A stretch of 64,000 nucleotides of DNA from positions 124,001 to 188,000 of the forward strand of contig JAOPHQ010000580.1 of assembly GCA_030340625.1 (NCBI GenBank), written 5' to 3'. Made by a program: the position numbers and the translations under genes. This DNA comes from Merluccius polli (lineage: Eukaryota > Chordata > Actinopteri > Gadiformes > Merlucciidae). Below, piece by piece: positions 11,104 to 22,510 of the stretch. The notes under the pieces are model-generated. The model did not search any database. It was given only the letters and a program-made list of their open reading frames with translations, and was not told the DNA's origin. Within the stretch, counting starts at the first letter, position 1. Every line of letters begins with the position of its first letter.

Positions 11104-11791
11104 CAGGTATAGGGATGCCACGGTGAGAACATTTTCACACCGGTTAATATACTTGTGACAACACTGGTGTTACCGATTACACTGGACATGTTACAGAAAT
11201 CGCCACTCAATATCTGTGGAGTGCTTACTGTGATATTTAACATTAGATTGTTTGGCCTAGATCTTTCCCCTACTTTGAACAAAACCAAAGCTTAGAAAGT
11301 TGGTTCATTATTATTTAAGAGAAACAACAATAACATTGATGACGGCTTGGCACATGGTGCTTTTTAGGGTTTTAAAACGGGGAGTGCAATGGGTGTCAAA
11401 ATTCACAACAGAAATCAACAGAGAAAAAAAAACACGAATGGACCAGGTGAAGAACAAGTGCAAGATTCCTTACAGAGAGAAACTCAAAACAACAAAATAA
11501 AGGAAATGAACGGGCTTGATCCGTACGAACACAAAGAGTGGTCAGGGGATCTCAAGAAGCTACCACAAGTAATGTTTACAGACTTTTTTTCCTACCTTGT
11601 TTGTGGCGTGAAAAAACAAGGAAGACGGTTATAGCCTACCTGGTGACACGGTGGTTTATTATGACGATCGATTGCAATCAAAATGACGTGACCGAAACAC
11701 ACCTAGTGCTGATACATGAAGGGAAAAAAATGGTGTGGGCGGTGGGCAAGTGATGTAATCGGTGTATACCTGAACACCGTGTGAAACCCTG
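11104..11791 (+). mobile_element. Probable hAT-type element carrying a coding remnant
   Basis: The left end CAGGTATAGGGATGCC and the inverted right end CAGGGTTTCACACGGTG are both followed by CACACGG/CACACCGG words. Flanking 8-mers TGTTGTAT and TGTTGCAC agree at 6 of 8. Inside, an open frame (11389-11634) includes MNGLDPYEHKEWSGD and LPQVMFTDFFSYLV. This resembles the opening of SWIM/YqaJ-type proteins often repeated in fish genomes. Both assignments are tentative. Confidence 0.45.
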
Positions 11792-12223
11792 TGTTGCACC
11801 AGGGCTGTCAGTGCAACCTGAAGCCTTCACTTAGCTTATACGGCAGCCTAACACATTACAGTAGAATATTTTGCACAATAAACAGAGTGTGCTCAATCAT
11901 ATTATCAGATTTCTCTTTTCATCTTCGCTCTCCAGGTATGGGCCAAAATAGTCAGTGTGAGGACTGAAATGTTTGAGAACCTGAGCTCCACTCCCTGGCC
12001 AGTAAGGAGCAGAGTGATGGAGAATCCATTTATTCACCCTGTAAGCAACCAAGGGACAGCATATGGAGCCCAAGGGAAGACACACTGAGGAGCCATCTGA
12101 GGAGTCGCACACTTCAAGTAAGACATTTTACTAAACCCCCCTCTTGTCTTTTAGTCAAAAATATTAATCACTGAGCCTTTTGTCCTGTGCTGCTAACAAG
12201 TTTATTGTGTGCCAAAAACAGCC

Positions 12224-13380
12224 GATGTCCTTGTGCACCATTTGCCCCATCTGCTCCTGGAAAACCAGAGGCAGCATTGATCAGCAAGTGGGTACCTTCA
12301 TTAAAATAAAGCAGGTAAGATTAATTTATTATTATTAATGAATTTATTATAGTAAATATGTTTTGTGGTTATTTTCTCCTTTTTTTATATACTCTTGTAG
12401 GTCTGTTCATCATGTGGCCATGTACTGTTGTGGCAGAACCAGCCAATGCTGCATAGAAACATGCCTGCCTGCAACTTGCAGCTGAGTGGGGCCATCCACT
12501 TTTCATCACAGCTTCAGTGCATCAGTGGCAGCAACTATTCCCGCCATCTACACCGCTGAAGGAGATGGGAGGAGGACTCATCCTTTCTGGGGACTGCAGG
12601 TCAGACATTGCATTCTGATGGCTACAAATTATATTGACAATGCAATTCATATGTCTACATTCCCTGCCATAAAGCGTCATTAAAAATTATACTTTTGACC
12701 TCAATGATGTACTTTAGAGTTTAGAGGTCCCAAGCAGCACCTGGTGTGAAATATAGGGTCTGAAGCGCAGCATCACATTTCTCACAGAGCAAGATTGCAA
12801 GTGTTGGTTCTTGTCACAGACAGAAATTGCCAGGCATGTACACACCACCACACCACCAGCTGCACATAATATAATTTACATGTTGCTCCGTCTTTAGCCA
12901 AATGGAAAGGGGAAGGTGTCCAGAAGGAACTGACCATTTCTTTGATGTCTGGCACACTGGCAAAAGTGTGCCAGACAAAAGTGTGTCGTAGTTGGTAGTT
13001 TAGTTAGCAGAAGACCAAAATAAACTTTTCTGTTTTTATAATGTTTTGTTTGAAACAGGCCTGGGAAATAATTTGGATGCTGCTGGGAAGGAGAGGGACT
13101 GTGAGGACCTGAATGCTATAGTGAATCACCTGTACTGGATTGAAGCTTCCACCCCATCACCCAGATGTTATGGAGGCCAAGTGACAGAGTAAGGTGAACC
13201 ATGTGCAGGACATCCATGACCACGATACTCCTGCGTTCCCCTCCTGCTCACACCCACTCTTGGAGGGAGAAGCCTGAGACAGAGTGGAACCATGTACAGT
13301 TTAATAGTACAGACAGAAATAATGTGGCTTGTATTGGCAGCACATATGTAGCATATGCCATGTCAGAAGGTCTACATGTG
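12224..13380 (+). pseudogene. Decayed spliced transposase-like gene, THAP/Kolobok-associated type
   Basis: One exon (about 12224-12314) reads CTICPICSWKTRGSIDQQVG up to KIKQ with donor GTAAGA. The next (from 12402, after an AG) reads VCSSCGHVLLWQNQP then MPACNLQLSGAIHFSS. Paired CxxC motifs followed by a GNLQLSAA-like segment are typical of a large family of repeated fish proteins that I associate with TTAA-target (Kolobok-like) transposons. Further on, FFDVWHTGKS (about 12940) and KERDCEDLNAIVNHLYWIEAS (from about 13089) keep the family order. In-frame stops follow in the next segment (about 13190-13300), and catalytic residues cannot be confirmed. Family naming is from memory of motif order; a non-transposon origin is possible. 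Confidence 0.5.
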
Positions 13381-14256
13381 GGGTAGAGAAGATTCTGGGG
13401 AAGCCTGCTGTGGAGGAATAGTAGTAATGATGTTGACAGACTTTATGTTCTCCACCAACATCTGCCCTGATGGAGTCTCTGCAGGTAACTACTCCAGGTC
13501 ACCAGCAGCTCTATGCAACAGCAGCACTGGCATGTCCTCTACTGCACATGACCCTCTGTCCAGAACAGTCAGTAGATCACCAAGGATCATGCTGTGCTAA
13601 ACTGTGACTGTATTTAACACAGGGCATGAGGAGGGCCAATAACTCCATCCATTTTATTTGAGAGGACAACGGCAGCCTGCAGGCAAAACATATGGGCAGG
13701 ATTTAGAATGCCTGGTAAATGAGCCACTCTACACTCTCACTCTATAGGCTACCTTTCGCTGCCTGCATCAAGTTAACCCTTGTTGCTGCCATTCAGGGTG
13801 GTCTCTTGATCTGCACCGACCTACCGATCACATCTGTCATCCGTCCCTAGCCGCCCTCTGAGGTCCATGAATGAATGGCATCTCTGTCACTGCCTCAAGT
13901 GTGTGGAAGTCGTTCCCTCTTATTTTTTTGCCTTTATTTTACTTTACTCTTGTTCTGTGTCTCCCACATGTAAAGCGCCTTAGGTCCTGACAGTATTTGG
14001 TTTGTGGTATTGTTTTGGCATTTAGAAAGCACATTGAAATGTGATATCTATTGTAACTGTAAGCAATACTATTTGTTTTTACTTGGGCACGCAGCCCAAG
14101 TAAAAGTGTCTTCTAAATGTACTATTGTATAATGTACATTCCAGCCATGATCAATTCCCTCACTGTTGAGCCAGCAATGGCATGTCCCCTTGTCTTTTTT
14201 ATTCTTGATAGCACATCAACACCCTTGGATGTTTTCTGAGAGAAATCATGTACAGT
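13381..14256. other. Unannotated region
   Basis: May contain further decayed 3' exons of the preceding gene. No motif could be assigned. Confidence 0.4.
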
Positions 14257-15634
14257 CAGGGATGTCCCTAGGAATTCTGGGCCCCCTGACAGAATTCTGT
14301 TATGGAGAAGAAAAAAAAAAAAATATATATATACATTTTAAATGTTATATATTCAATAGCATTTTATAATCATTAAATATTGGGTAACACTGGGTCAAAA
14401 TTGGGTAGTCATTATCATCCGAAGAAAATCCTGCCTCTGAATAACAACATGATAAACCTACCTACTTACCTAGGCTACTTTGTACACTAGATGTCCGGAT
14501 TTAGTTACACATTTACCTGGGTTGTAGTAACTATAGACAGAAATAAGCTAATAGACTGGCTGCTGCAAACTTCTCAGTAAACAGGCTTCCGCATTCAACC
14601 TCTTGGGTGCTAACATTATATTCAGTCAAACTTTAATACACAGCAATCCAGTAAGAAAACAACCAGGATTTATCAAGTTCTTAAATCAAAATAATACAAA
14701 CAAAACAATAGCAATATTGTACAGATATTTCTACACTATATGAATATATGAACGTCATGAAAAAAGACATAAAAACGTCATAGCTTTTTCCCCGCATGTT
14801 GCACTAATCATTTAGATGCCAAAATCCAACTTCCGAGACTTCCGGGTAGCAAAATCATTGATCAAGTCAAGTGTCAGAGCTAGCTCATGTTTGATTGAGA
14901 GTATTGCAAGGCTGTTCAACCTCTCCTGAGACATAGTTGATCTCATATAATTCAGATAAGATTCAGTTTACTAAATGCCCGTTCTCCATCAGCAACAGTA
15001 ACTGGGAGAGTGCAAAAAATCCTAAGAGCAATGCAGACCTCTCCAAAAATGCTCTGGAGTTGCATTTTATAAATTGCATTCAAGAGACCAAGGCAGCTGC
15101 AGTAGCGCTAGCTGCTAGGCTAGGCTTCTTATCAGGTTGTTGGGAAAGTGTAGAGGGAATATACCTTTCTTGGTAAAAAACTGGGTGACCAACTGTCGAC
15201 CCCTTTTAGCTATTTCCTCTCTTTCTTTCCTCTCTTTCCTCCCCTGACAACCTGACTTCTTCATTTTACCAACCGGCATACAAACTGACTGACTGACTGA
15301 CTACTAGTGTCTTACACTGTGCTTCACCACGGTCTGCCTGGCTACTTTGCTCTGCAGTAGCGTAAGACTTGGGCTGTACCAAATAATGACAAATGAGAGG
15401 GTTGATAATAGGGTGAAGACTTTCTAATGATTTTGTAAAAATGGGGAAACAAACCACATGTTCATTTAATTTGATGATTTAATCCTAAAAATAAAAAAAA
15501 TTAAAAAATGAATCAATATTTCGCCAAAATGTACTTGCATATAGTTTTGATAATAACAGTGTCCTCTGGGGTGCCCCCGTCAGTGCTGCGCCCCTAGAAT
15601 CATCCTAACTTACCCCCCCTTAAGGACGTCCCTG
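14257..15634 (-). mobile_element. Deleted hAT element keeping both coding ends
   Basis: Left terminus CAGGGATGTCCCTA and inverted right terminus CAGGGACGTCCTTA match. The 8 bases left of the element, TGTACAGT, do not directly follow the right end but recur 24 bp further on (15659-15666). Either filler was added at the right junction or the element is slightly longer than its visible termini. Coding remnants of both the N- and C-terminal transposase parts are joined inside with the middle missing. Confidence 0.75.
14850..15262 (-). pseudogene. hAT transposase remnant, N- and C-terminal parts fused
   Basis: Minus-strand frames give a basic start MKKSGCQGRKERKEREEI then RGRQLVTQFFTKKG. This is the style of ZMYM-like hAT transposase openings. 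A short distance downstream comes LPVTVADGERAFSKLNLI and, after a frameshift and stop, RSTMSQERLNSLAILSIKH. The latter is the dimerisation domain also seen at 6492-6806. The zinc finger and catalytic core are gone. Confidence 0.75.
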
Positions 15635-15642
15635 TCACCCAT

Positions 15643-16428
15643 TGTGTACTGTACAAGATGTACAGTACATGCTGCCTGTGTGTAAGGACACCAACAGTCT
15701 TCCCCTGATTATGCCAAATCAAATAATTAGCTGTCAAGTATAGGAAGAAATTGTTTGTATCCATAAACATGCATTCCAACCATAGAGCTATAAGAGCTTC
15801 AAGCTGCCTTCTTAGCATTTCCCACTGTTGTGCTGCTGTATTGGTCAGAATGTTTGGTGTTGGATCACTGCTATTCGGCAACTCAATCTATATTTGCGCT
15901 TTTTTTTACTGACATTAAAATAAATAACACTGATAATCGCAATTCATTCGCATTCATATAAGCAATTTGTATGTTAGTCCTGTTAGTTAGGCTCTTATTT
16001 TAGCTGCACCTATTTGACTCTTTTTACCCTGCCCTGTGTTGCTTGTTATGAAAGGTATGGATAAATATATGTAGGAGGACACCATTTGTTTTGATTATTT
16101 CAATTTATTGAGCAACACCCAACTGAGGCCATAGAAAGCCTCTGTATGTGCCACATTCCTCTGGAAACTGTCTCCTTATTGCAGTGACGATACACAACGG
16201 TTTCTTATGTGCGGGACGCCATAGGCCCAACCGACAACCTGCCTGTAGGCTGTGTGCTAGTTATTGAAGAACCAAAATTGAAGTCACTTTGTGAAGTTAC
16301 TCATCTGGTCAGTGTCATCTTACTTATGTGTAGGGGTACTGAGTTGACCATGGTCCTGCTGGAAGTTCATGTAAGATACCTGGAGCACAAATGGATTAAG
16401 ACAGCAAGCTTCAAATCCTGGGTGTTGT
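15643..16428. other. Unannotated spacer
   Basis: A 147-codon open frame at 16209-16652 crosses into the hAT end at 16437 and has no recognisable domain. Nothing else identified. Confidence 0.45.
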
Positions 16429-16844
16429 GTTACAGGCAGGGTTCGAAATGGCGACACGCCCGCACGCCCGGGTCTAGTAACTTTCCTATCGGGCTAGTAA
16501 CTCTGTGCACTTGCCAGCCCGTGTGTCTGGCAACTTTACAACCCCTTTGCACGGAGCGTCTTTTACAAGCATTGCGGCTGTCATCGCGAACCTATTTTTG
16601 CTATTGTAAACCTCTCTTGCACAGCCTCTGCTCATTTCCACCGGGGACGTGAGCGTCGCGTTACGGCTGCGTCGCGGTCGCCGCTGCTGATCGCTGCCAC
16701 TCTAGTCAATGAAAGCATTTCCACCGGGCCGCTGCGGAACGTCTCAGCAGCGTCCCAGGAGCGGCGCGCCGCAGCCGCAGCGCTATCTTTACGTAGCGTT
16801 CTGTTTTTGACGCGAGCCACTGCTGAACCGCGTCAATTTAAACC

Positions 16845-17048
16845 TGTGATATCGTCACTATATCAACAATAAGGAAGCTGGTTTCTTCTCTGAACCGCTT
16901 TTATTATCACCACAGGCACATACAACTAGTCATGGCGGAGGGCAGCTTCACACAAAGGCAGTCAGGTACAACAACACCGGGACACACCCTACCACCGCCC
17001 TCTACTGGCTGTGGGGGGTAGTGATATCTGAAAGCTCCCTTTACAACA
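16845..17048 (-). repeat. 3' LTR of the Gypsy element
   Basis: 204 bp, TG...CA bounded, and near-identical by eye to the right copy, which points to a fairly recent insertion. Read on the minus strand it begins TGTTGTAAAGGGAGC. Confidence 0.95.
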
Positions 17049-17070
17049 TCCCTCCCTTCTTAAATTTAAA
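17049..17070 (-). promoter_or_regulatory. Polypurine tract of the Gypsy element
   Basis: On the minus strand the bases just before the 3' LTR are AAGAAGGGAGGGA, the expected plus-strand primer for reverse transcription. Confidence 0.8.
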
Positions 17071-17224
17071 CTATTCCTTAGTTCACATTCACAACAATAA
17101 TCACAAAAATCTGGTTCAAACAAAACCCAAAACAACAGTTGTGAAATTTTCAATTACTCTGATACAACCTTGAACATTCATGTATAAACATACCTGTCAT
17201 TTCCACAAAATACACCACTGTTAA

Positions 17225-17935
17225 TCTTTTCCTCCCCCCCTTTTTTTTAAATTTTTTTTTTTACATCCACTCACTGAACAAAGTCCTTCATGTACGCAGG
17301 TGGTTTCGCGCGATTGTAACACTCCGGCCGACGGGGGGGGGGGGGGTGCGCGCAATAGTAACACACACTGCGGACCTACGGCCGACGGGGGGCGGGGGGT
17401 GCGCGCAATAGTAACACACCCAGGAGGACAAATATGCGTCCGGCTCTTTAAAGATTTTCCGCTCGCACTGTCGGCTGGCCGCTTCACGTTGCGCTCCCCG
17501 TGTGAAGTGACGGGCGGAGGAGCGTGATTCAGATTTTACAACTGCCGCGTCAGTTCTCAACTCTTCCAATGGCTCCCACGAGCGCGCGCATGCGTTTGAC
17601 GAGCACGGAAGCGTCAGTTCCACGGGAGTGCGCCCGCTTGTCGTGCCGCCTGACAGAATGCTGCGTCTTCTCTCTGCCTGCTCGCCCCCCCAATTTTCGT
17701 CTCGTCTTTGTTCATGAACTAAAATGTCCATAGATTTTAGTCCAGTCTTTATTTAGTGAAGTACATTTTCGTCTCGTCTTTATTAGTCCACGAAAATGCA
17801 TACTGATTTAGTCCCAGTTATTGTTTATTGATGGGGGTTTCAGTCTCGTCTAGTCTAGTTTTCGTCCGGTGAAAAATGTGCGTTGACGAACATATTTTCG
17901 TTTAGTTTTCGTTAACAAAATTAACACTACTCGTT
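17225..17935. repeat. Secondary repeats inside the Gypsy 3' region
   Basis: Two direct copies of a block with GGCCGACGGGGGG and GTGCGCGCAATAGTAACAC lie at about 17328-17420. A MITE-like segment with TTTTCGTCTCGTCTTTATT and repeated TTTTCGTT words runs to GTTAACAAAATTAACAC near 17925. It probably represents one end of a hAT-type insertion. The partner end was not fixed. Confidence 0.5.
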
Positions 17936-18411
17936 CAGCTAACCCGTTAGATGATGGGTGATACGGTGCTGATGTGACATGTTACTCCATTTCGTGTCAT
18001 GAACTCTCTGGTTTGTTCACTTGTGGGGTTTGTGTCCCGGGGAAGAAGGCTGCCGACAACAGGAACGCTTATAACTCACTTTATTTGTTTAGGTTTAAGT
18101 TATTTAACTATGAACCAGAAGGAGAAGTATTATATGTATATCACGCCGCGTGGAGAACCCCAAGCGTTGCATCCTCAGTCGCTTTGCTTCCTTCCTATGC
18201 GCTGCCTGGGGTGGTCTGACTTGAGCCGGCGACTTCCACCGGTAGTCACTGGGCAGGAGGCGTGGCCTCCATGACGCACAATGGCTGGCGTTAAGCGCCG
18301 CCCCCAGTATATTGTTTGCCGCCATCATGTGTTGAGGTGCAGTTACTACAACTTGTATATTTATTACTACTCTTTTGAGCTGCTGATACATATGCTTATT
18401 ATTTATCCGCA

Positions 18412-20437
18412 ACACACTGACAAAACACTGTGCATTATCTGAGACAATCATCTCTGGAATACCATGTGTGCTAAAACTGTTCCTAAGACAGTTTATTGTG
18501 GTTGCTGACGTAGATGAAGTTACTGGGTAGACATCCAACCATTTTGAATGAGCATCCACAATTACTAAGAACATTTTCCCCATGAAAGGCCCCGCATAGT
18601 CTATGTGTAGCCTTTTCCATGGCTTTTCAGGCCACTCCCAGGGGTGGAGAGGTGCACAGGCAGGTGCCTTTCTGTGTTCCTGACATGTGTGGCATGTCTT
18701 TACCTTTTTCTCAATGTCCATGTCCATATTGGGCCACCACATGTAGCCTCTGGCCAGTCCTTTCATGCGGCTCATGCCTGGGTGTGACTGATGTAATTGC
18801 TCCATCAGAGGAGATTGTCCTTTCTCCGGGATCACAATGCGAGCTCCCCACAACACACAGCCATCCTGTACACTGAGCTCATGTTGTCTCTGTCTATAAG
18901 GCATATAGTTACTGTCCACATTATCAGGCCATCCTCTGAGAACATACTCACGGACTCTTGAGAGGATAGGATCCTTAGTTGTCCAGTGCCGTAGCTGTTC
19001 TGATGTTGTCAGAGGGCTCTGTTCTCGGTCCAGCATCAGTACATGTTCCTCTGGTTCTGTCTCCTTGGGTTTCTCTGGCAGAGGGAGTCGACTGAGAGCA
19101 TCAGCATTACCATGGTCTTTACCTGCCCTGTAAAATATGACATACTCATATGCTCTCAACAGCACAGCCCATCGCATTATTCTTTGCGACGCCATCTGTG
19201 GGACAGCTTTCATCTCGTTAAATAAACTTATCAATGGCTTATGATCTGTACAAATCACAAACTTTCTACCATACAGATACTTATGAAAATACTGCACTCC
19301 AAAAATGACAGCTAATCCCGCTTTATCAATTTGGGAATAGTTCTTCTCAGCAGCGGTGAGTGTGCGTGAGGCAAACCCTATAGGTTTCTCATCACCATCT
19401 GTCATACGGTGAGCTAGTACCGCTCCAACTCCATATGGAGAGGCATCACAGGAAAGTATCAGTTCTTTCTTCTCATCATAATGCACTAACACACTGCTTG
19501 ATTGTAAGAGCTCTTTTGACTCTTTGAAAGCTTTTTCTTGTTCTTGCCCCCATACCCATGTTTCATCTTTTCTGAGTAACTTATGCATAGGTGCTAGTAC
19601 AGTAGACAAGTTAGGCAGAAACTTATTATAAAAGTTCAACAGTCCCAAATAAGCTTTAAGCTCAGTCACTGATGTAGGTGCGGGAGCCTCCTGCACTGCT
19701 TTCACCTTGGCTGGCAGTGGGTGCAACCCTGTCTTGTCCACTTTGTGTCCCAAAAATGTCACTTCAGTCTCACTGAACTGACACGTACTCCTTTTTAAGC
19801 GTAGTCCAGCATTTTGGAGTCGTTGCAGCACTTGATCCAATGTCTGCAGATGATCTTTGTCATTCTTTCCGGTCAGAATGATGTCGTCAAGGTATACAGC
19901 CACATTCTCGATTCCTTGTAGCACACCCTCCATTGTGCGCTGGAATATAGCTGGGCTGGAGCTCACACCAAAGGGTAGTCTTGTGTATGTGAAAAGTCCC
20001 TTGTGTGTATTCACTGTGACGTATCTTCTTGAATCTTCATCTAATACTATCTGTTGATACGCATGGCTCATGTCTAACTTGGCGTATTTCTCCCCCCCAG
20101 TAAGACAAGCTATCATATCCTCCATTCTAGGAATGGGGTACTGCTCAATTGGTGACACTTTGTTCACTGCTAGCTTATAGTCCCCACAAATCCTGACTCT
20201 GGAGTCTGGTTTTAGAACTGGTACTATGGGTGCTGCCCAGTCTGAGAATTTAACTGGTTCAATGATTTTCTCCTCTAAGAGCCTCTCTAGTTCTTGCTCT
20301 ACTTTCTTTTTCATTGCAAAAGGAACAGACCTTGGCTTGTAGAAGCAGGGCTTCGCATCACTAGCTACATGTATCTTTGCTGCAAAGCCTTTCAACGTCC
20401 CTAGCTCATCTTTAAATACTGTGTCATGTCTCAAAAG
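18412..20437 (-). pseudogene. Gypsy pol: reverse transcriptase, RNase H, truncated integrase
   Basis: This frame copies RNA to DNA and integrates it. In order: the RT opening (VKFSDWAAPIVPVLK), YAKLDMSHAYQQI (first RT aspartate), LPFGVSSSPAIFQ and VAVYLDDIILTG (the YxDD active site). Then come RNase H (LSCDASPYGVGAVLA, CTDHKPL, NADALSRLP) and the integrase HHCC finger (HQSHPG, CHTCQEH). The integrase core keeps its first two acidic residues (HIDYAGPF, IVSDNAQCF) but the frame then leaves the family, so the catalytic glutamate and C-terminal domain are missing. The open frame continues to 18104 through unrelated sequence. Its first codons (20438-20524) come from the inserted MITE, not from pol. 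Confidence 0.92.
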
Positions 20438-20941
20438 CAGGGCTCCGAACCGGTTCAAGGAACGAAAACAAAAACCGAAAACGAACGGAATTTTACGAGG
20501 AACGGAAACGGAAACGAAAACCAAATAGTCTTCAACTGTTCCGGAACAGAAACGTTATTCTGAAATCCCCAAAACCGGTTAATAACGTTTTTTTTCCGTT
20601 CTCTATATAGCCTATAAAATTTCACAAAAGCATAGCCTATTTCATGAAAAAAAAAAAAATTCCGGTTGCCGCGTTCACTTCGCCGCCGCTAAGCTCAGCT
20701 GTCACAAATTCCCACCACCACCCTGGTTATATACCAATAACTAGGTCTATTGTAAGGTATCGACCACAAAAATAAACTAGGCCCAATAACACTGCCGGAA
20801 CGTTAAGAACAAACGTTATTTTACATTCCGAACCGGTTCAGGAACGATATGTTGGTGGCGGAACTCAAGAACGAAAACGTTAAATATACCGGTTCCGTTC
20901 GGAGCGGAACGATTGAAAAATAATTTCGTTTTCAAGCCCTG
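20438..20941. mobile_element. hAT MITE inside Gypsy pol
   Basis: Termini CAGGGCTCCGAAC and, inverted, CAGGGCTTGAAAA, with exact 8-bp duplications CTCAAAAG at 20430-20437 and 20942-20949. Repeated GGAACG/CCGGTT words fill the 504-bp body. It separates the protease from the RT reading frame, making the Gypsy copy non-functional. Confidence 0.95.
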
Positions 20942-22190
20942 CTCAAAAGTACTTCTTGTAATGGTTCTTCTCGGTCTTCTACTTTATGTACAGTTTTCCA
21001 ATCCATCTTGAGAGCTTTCATCCACCCTCGCCCCAGTAAACTGGTCCCTGAACCTTTGACGACCACTACTGCTAACATCTTAGCACTGCCTTCATGTTCC
21101 ACTTTGACCTTTGCTGCTCCTAACACTGGTACTACATGACCACCATATGTTTTCAGTTTTATCTTGCACTGGAGCAACCTTGGTTTTTTAACACTACGGA
21201 ATAACCTGTAAAATGCCTTCTCTGACATTATTGTATAGCCACAGCCTGTGTCTACTTCATAGGTTACATCCTGTCCATTTACTGTCAACACTTGTCTTAT
21301 TGGTTCTTCTCTGGGAATGACTATTTCTTCCTGCATGTTGTATATAGTAATACTGTTATCTTTTATGTGGTACATAGTGAAAACCTCCTCCTTATCACTA
21401 TCCTCCCCTTCCTCCTGCATGAAATTAGCTCTTTTGTTAAATTTTCCTGTCACTCCTTGTGCCTGCGTAGTCTTCCCTTTCCCCATGTCCTTCATTCTGC
21501 AAGCCCTTTTTATGTGTCCCACTTTCCCGCAGTTATGACACTTTTCTTTGGCAAACCTGCAGTCCATTGCCAAGTGGTTGTCTCCCTTGCATCTGTAGCA
21601 TGTCCTCACGTCCTGCTGCGTCCTGGCGCGGACATCGTTCACCTTGTGCACCGACCCCGATGCTCGGTTCCATTTTGCATGCTCTCTGGCTCCCTGCAAA
21701 TCCACAATGTCTCTGTTCGCCTGCGCAAACTTCAATGCCTTGTCAAAGGTTAACTTGTCCTCCGACAGCAGCTTCCGCTGTATGCCGTCATCATTTATGC
21801 CGCAAACGAGCCGGTCCCTCAACATCACCGTCAGCGTATCTCCGAAATTACAGTCCTGCGCGAGCTTTCTCAGCTCCGCCACATAGTCACTAACACTTTC
21901 CTCTGGCTTCCTGTTCCTTGTATTAAATTTCCACCTCTGCATTATCTCGCTGGTCTTCGGGTGAAAATGATTTTTTAACAACTTTACCAGATCCTCGTAG
22001 GAGCGGTCTCCTGGCTTATCCTCATCAGGGCATAGGTCTGTGGTCCCACGCCGCTCAGTAGCACAGCTCTTTTCCGTTCCGCCTCCGTTATATCATTTGC
22101 GACAAAAAAGTGGTCCAAAACCTCACAGTACTCATCCCGTCTGCGAATTGCTGTCAAATGGCGCCACCGCGCCCACCATTGCCGCCATTG
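20942..22190 (-). pseudogene. Gypsy gag and protease
   Basis: Gag packages the RNA and the protease cuts the polyprotein. The long frame (20942-21981) opens in the capsid (MQRWKFNTRNRKPEESVSDY, AELRKLAQDCNFGD). It has two CCHC zinc knuckles (CYRCKGDNHLAMDC and CHNCGKVGHIKRAC) and then the aspartic protease with YEVDTGCGYTIM. The N-terminal gag part upstream (to about 22190) is in other frames, so there is at least one frameshift near 21980-22150. The 3' end is cut by the MITE; the matching downstream frame is pol at 20437. Confidence 0.88.
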
Positions 22191-22286
22191 TTCCTCACTA
22201 GCTCTTCTTAGCTAGCAAAACACGACAGGACCATCAACGACTTTGCTTACTTGCTAAGCAGCAGACCGGCGCTTGACTTCTCGGTG

Positions 22287-22304
22287 CTTTTATCCTCATC
22301 GCCA
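22287..22304 (-). promoter_or_regulatory. Primer binding site of the Gypsy element, tRNA-Ser type
   Basis: Two bases inside the 5' LTR the minus strand reads TGGCGATGAGGAT. This agrees at 12 of 13 positions with the complement of the 3' end of eukaryotic tRNA-Ser(GCU), recalled as TGGCGACGAGGAT. The primer identity is inferred from that recall. Confidence 0.65.
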
Positions 22305-22306
22305 TA

Positions 22307-22510
22307 TGTGATATCGTCACTATATCAACAATAAGGAAGCTGGTTTCTTCTCTGAACCGCTTTTATTATCAGCACAGGCACATACAACTAGTCATGGCGG
22401 AGGGCAGCTTCACACAAAGGCAGTCAGGTACAACAACACCGGGACACACCCTACCACCGCCCTCTACTGGCTGTGGGGGGTAGTGATATCTGAAAGCTCC
22501 CTTTACAACA
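22307..22510 (-). repeat. 5' LTR of the Gypsy element
   Basis: 204 bp, same boundaries and sequence as 16845-17048 apart from isolated substitutions (for example CAGCACAGG versus CACCACAGG). Confidence 0.95.

Larger units (their letters stand above)
16845..22510 (-). mobile_element. Gypsy (Ty3-like) LTR retrotransposon, minus strand
   Basis: Two 204-bp direct repeats, 16845-17048 and 22307-22510, start TGTGATATC and end TTTACAACA. Exact 5-bp duplications AAACC lie at 16840-16844 and 22511-22515. Minus orientation is fixed by the primer site beside the right LTR, the purine tract beside the left LTR and the gag-to-pol order. Pol has the Ty3 order protease, RT, RNase H, integrase. The integrase end is lost, and 17.0-18.4 kb holds unrelated or decayed sequence. 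The body is also hit by a MITE (20438-20941). Confidence 0.95.

Noticed and set aside
16632..17731. GC-rich frames in and near the Gypsy 3' LTR
   Set aside because: They run across the LTR-flank boundary or over G-runs and the duplicated GGCCGACGGGG block and contain no recognisable domain.
18104..18411. C-terminal extension of the Gypsy pol frame
   Set aside because: After SDNAQCF the translation leaves the integrase family; the frame is open by chance through inserted or rearranged sequence.
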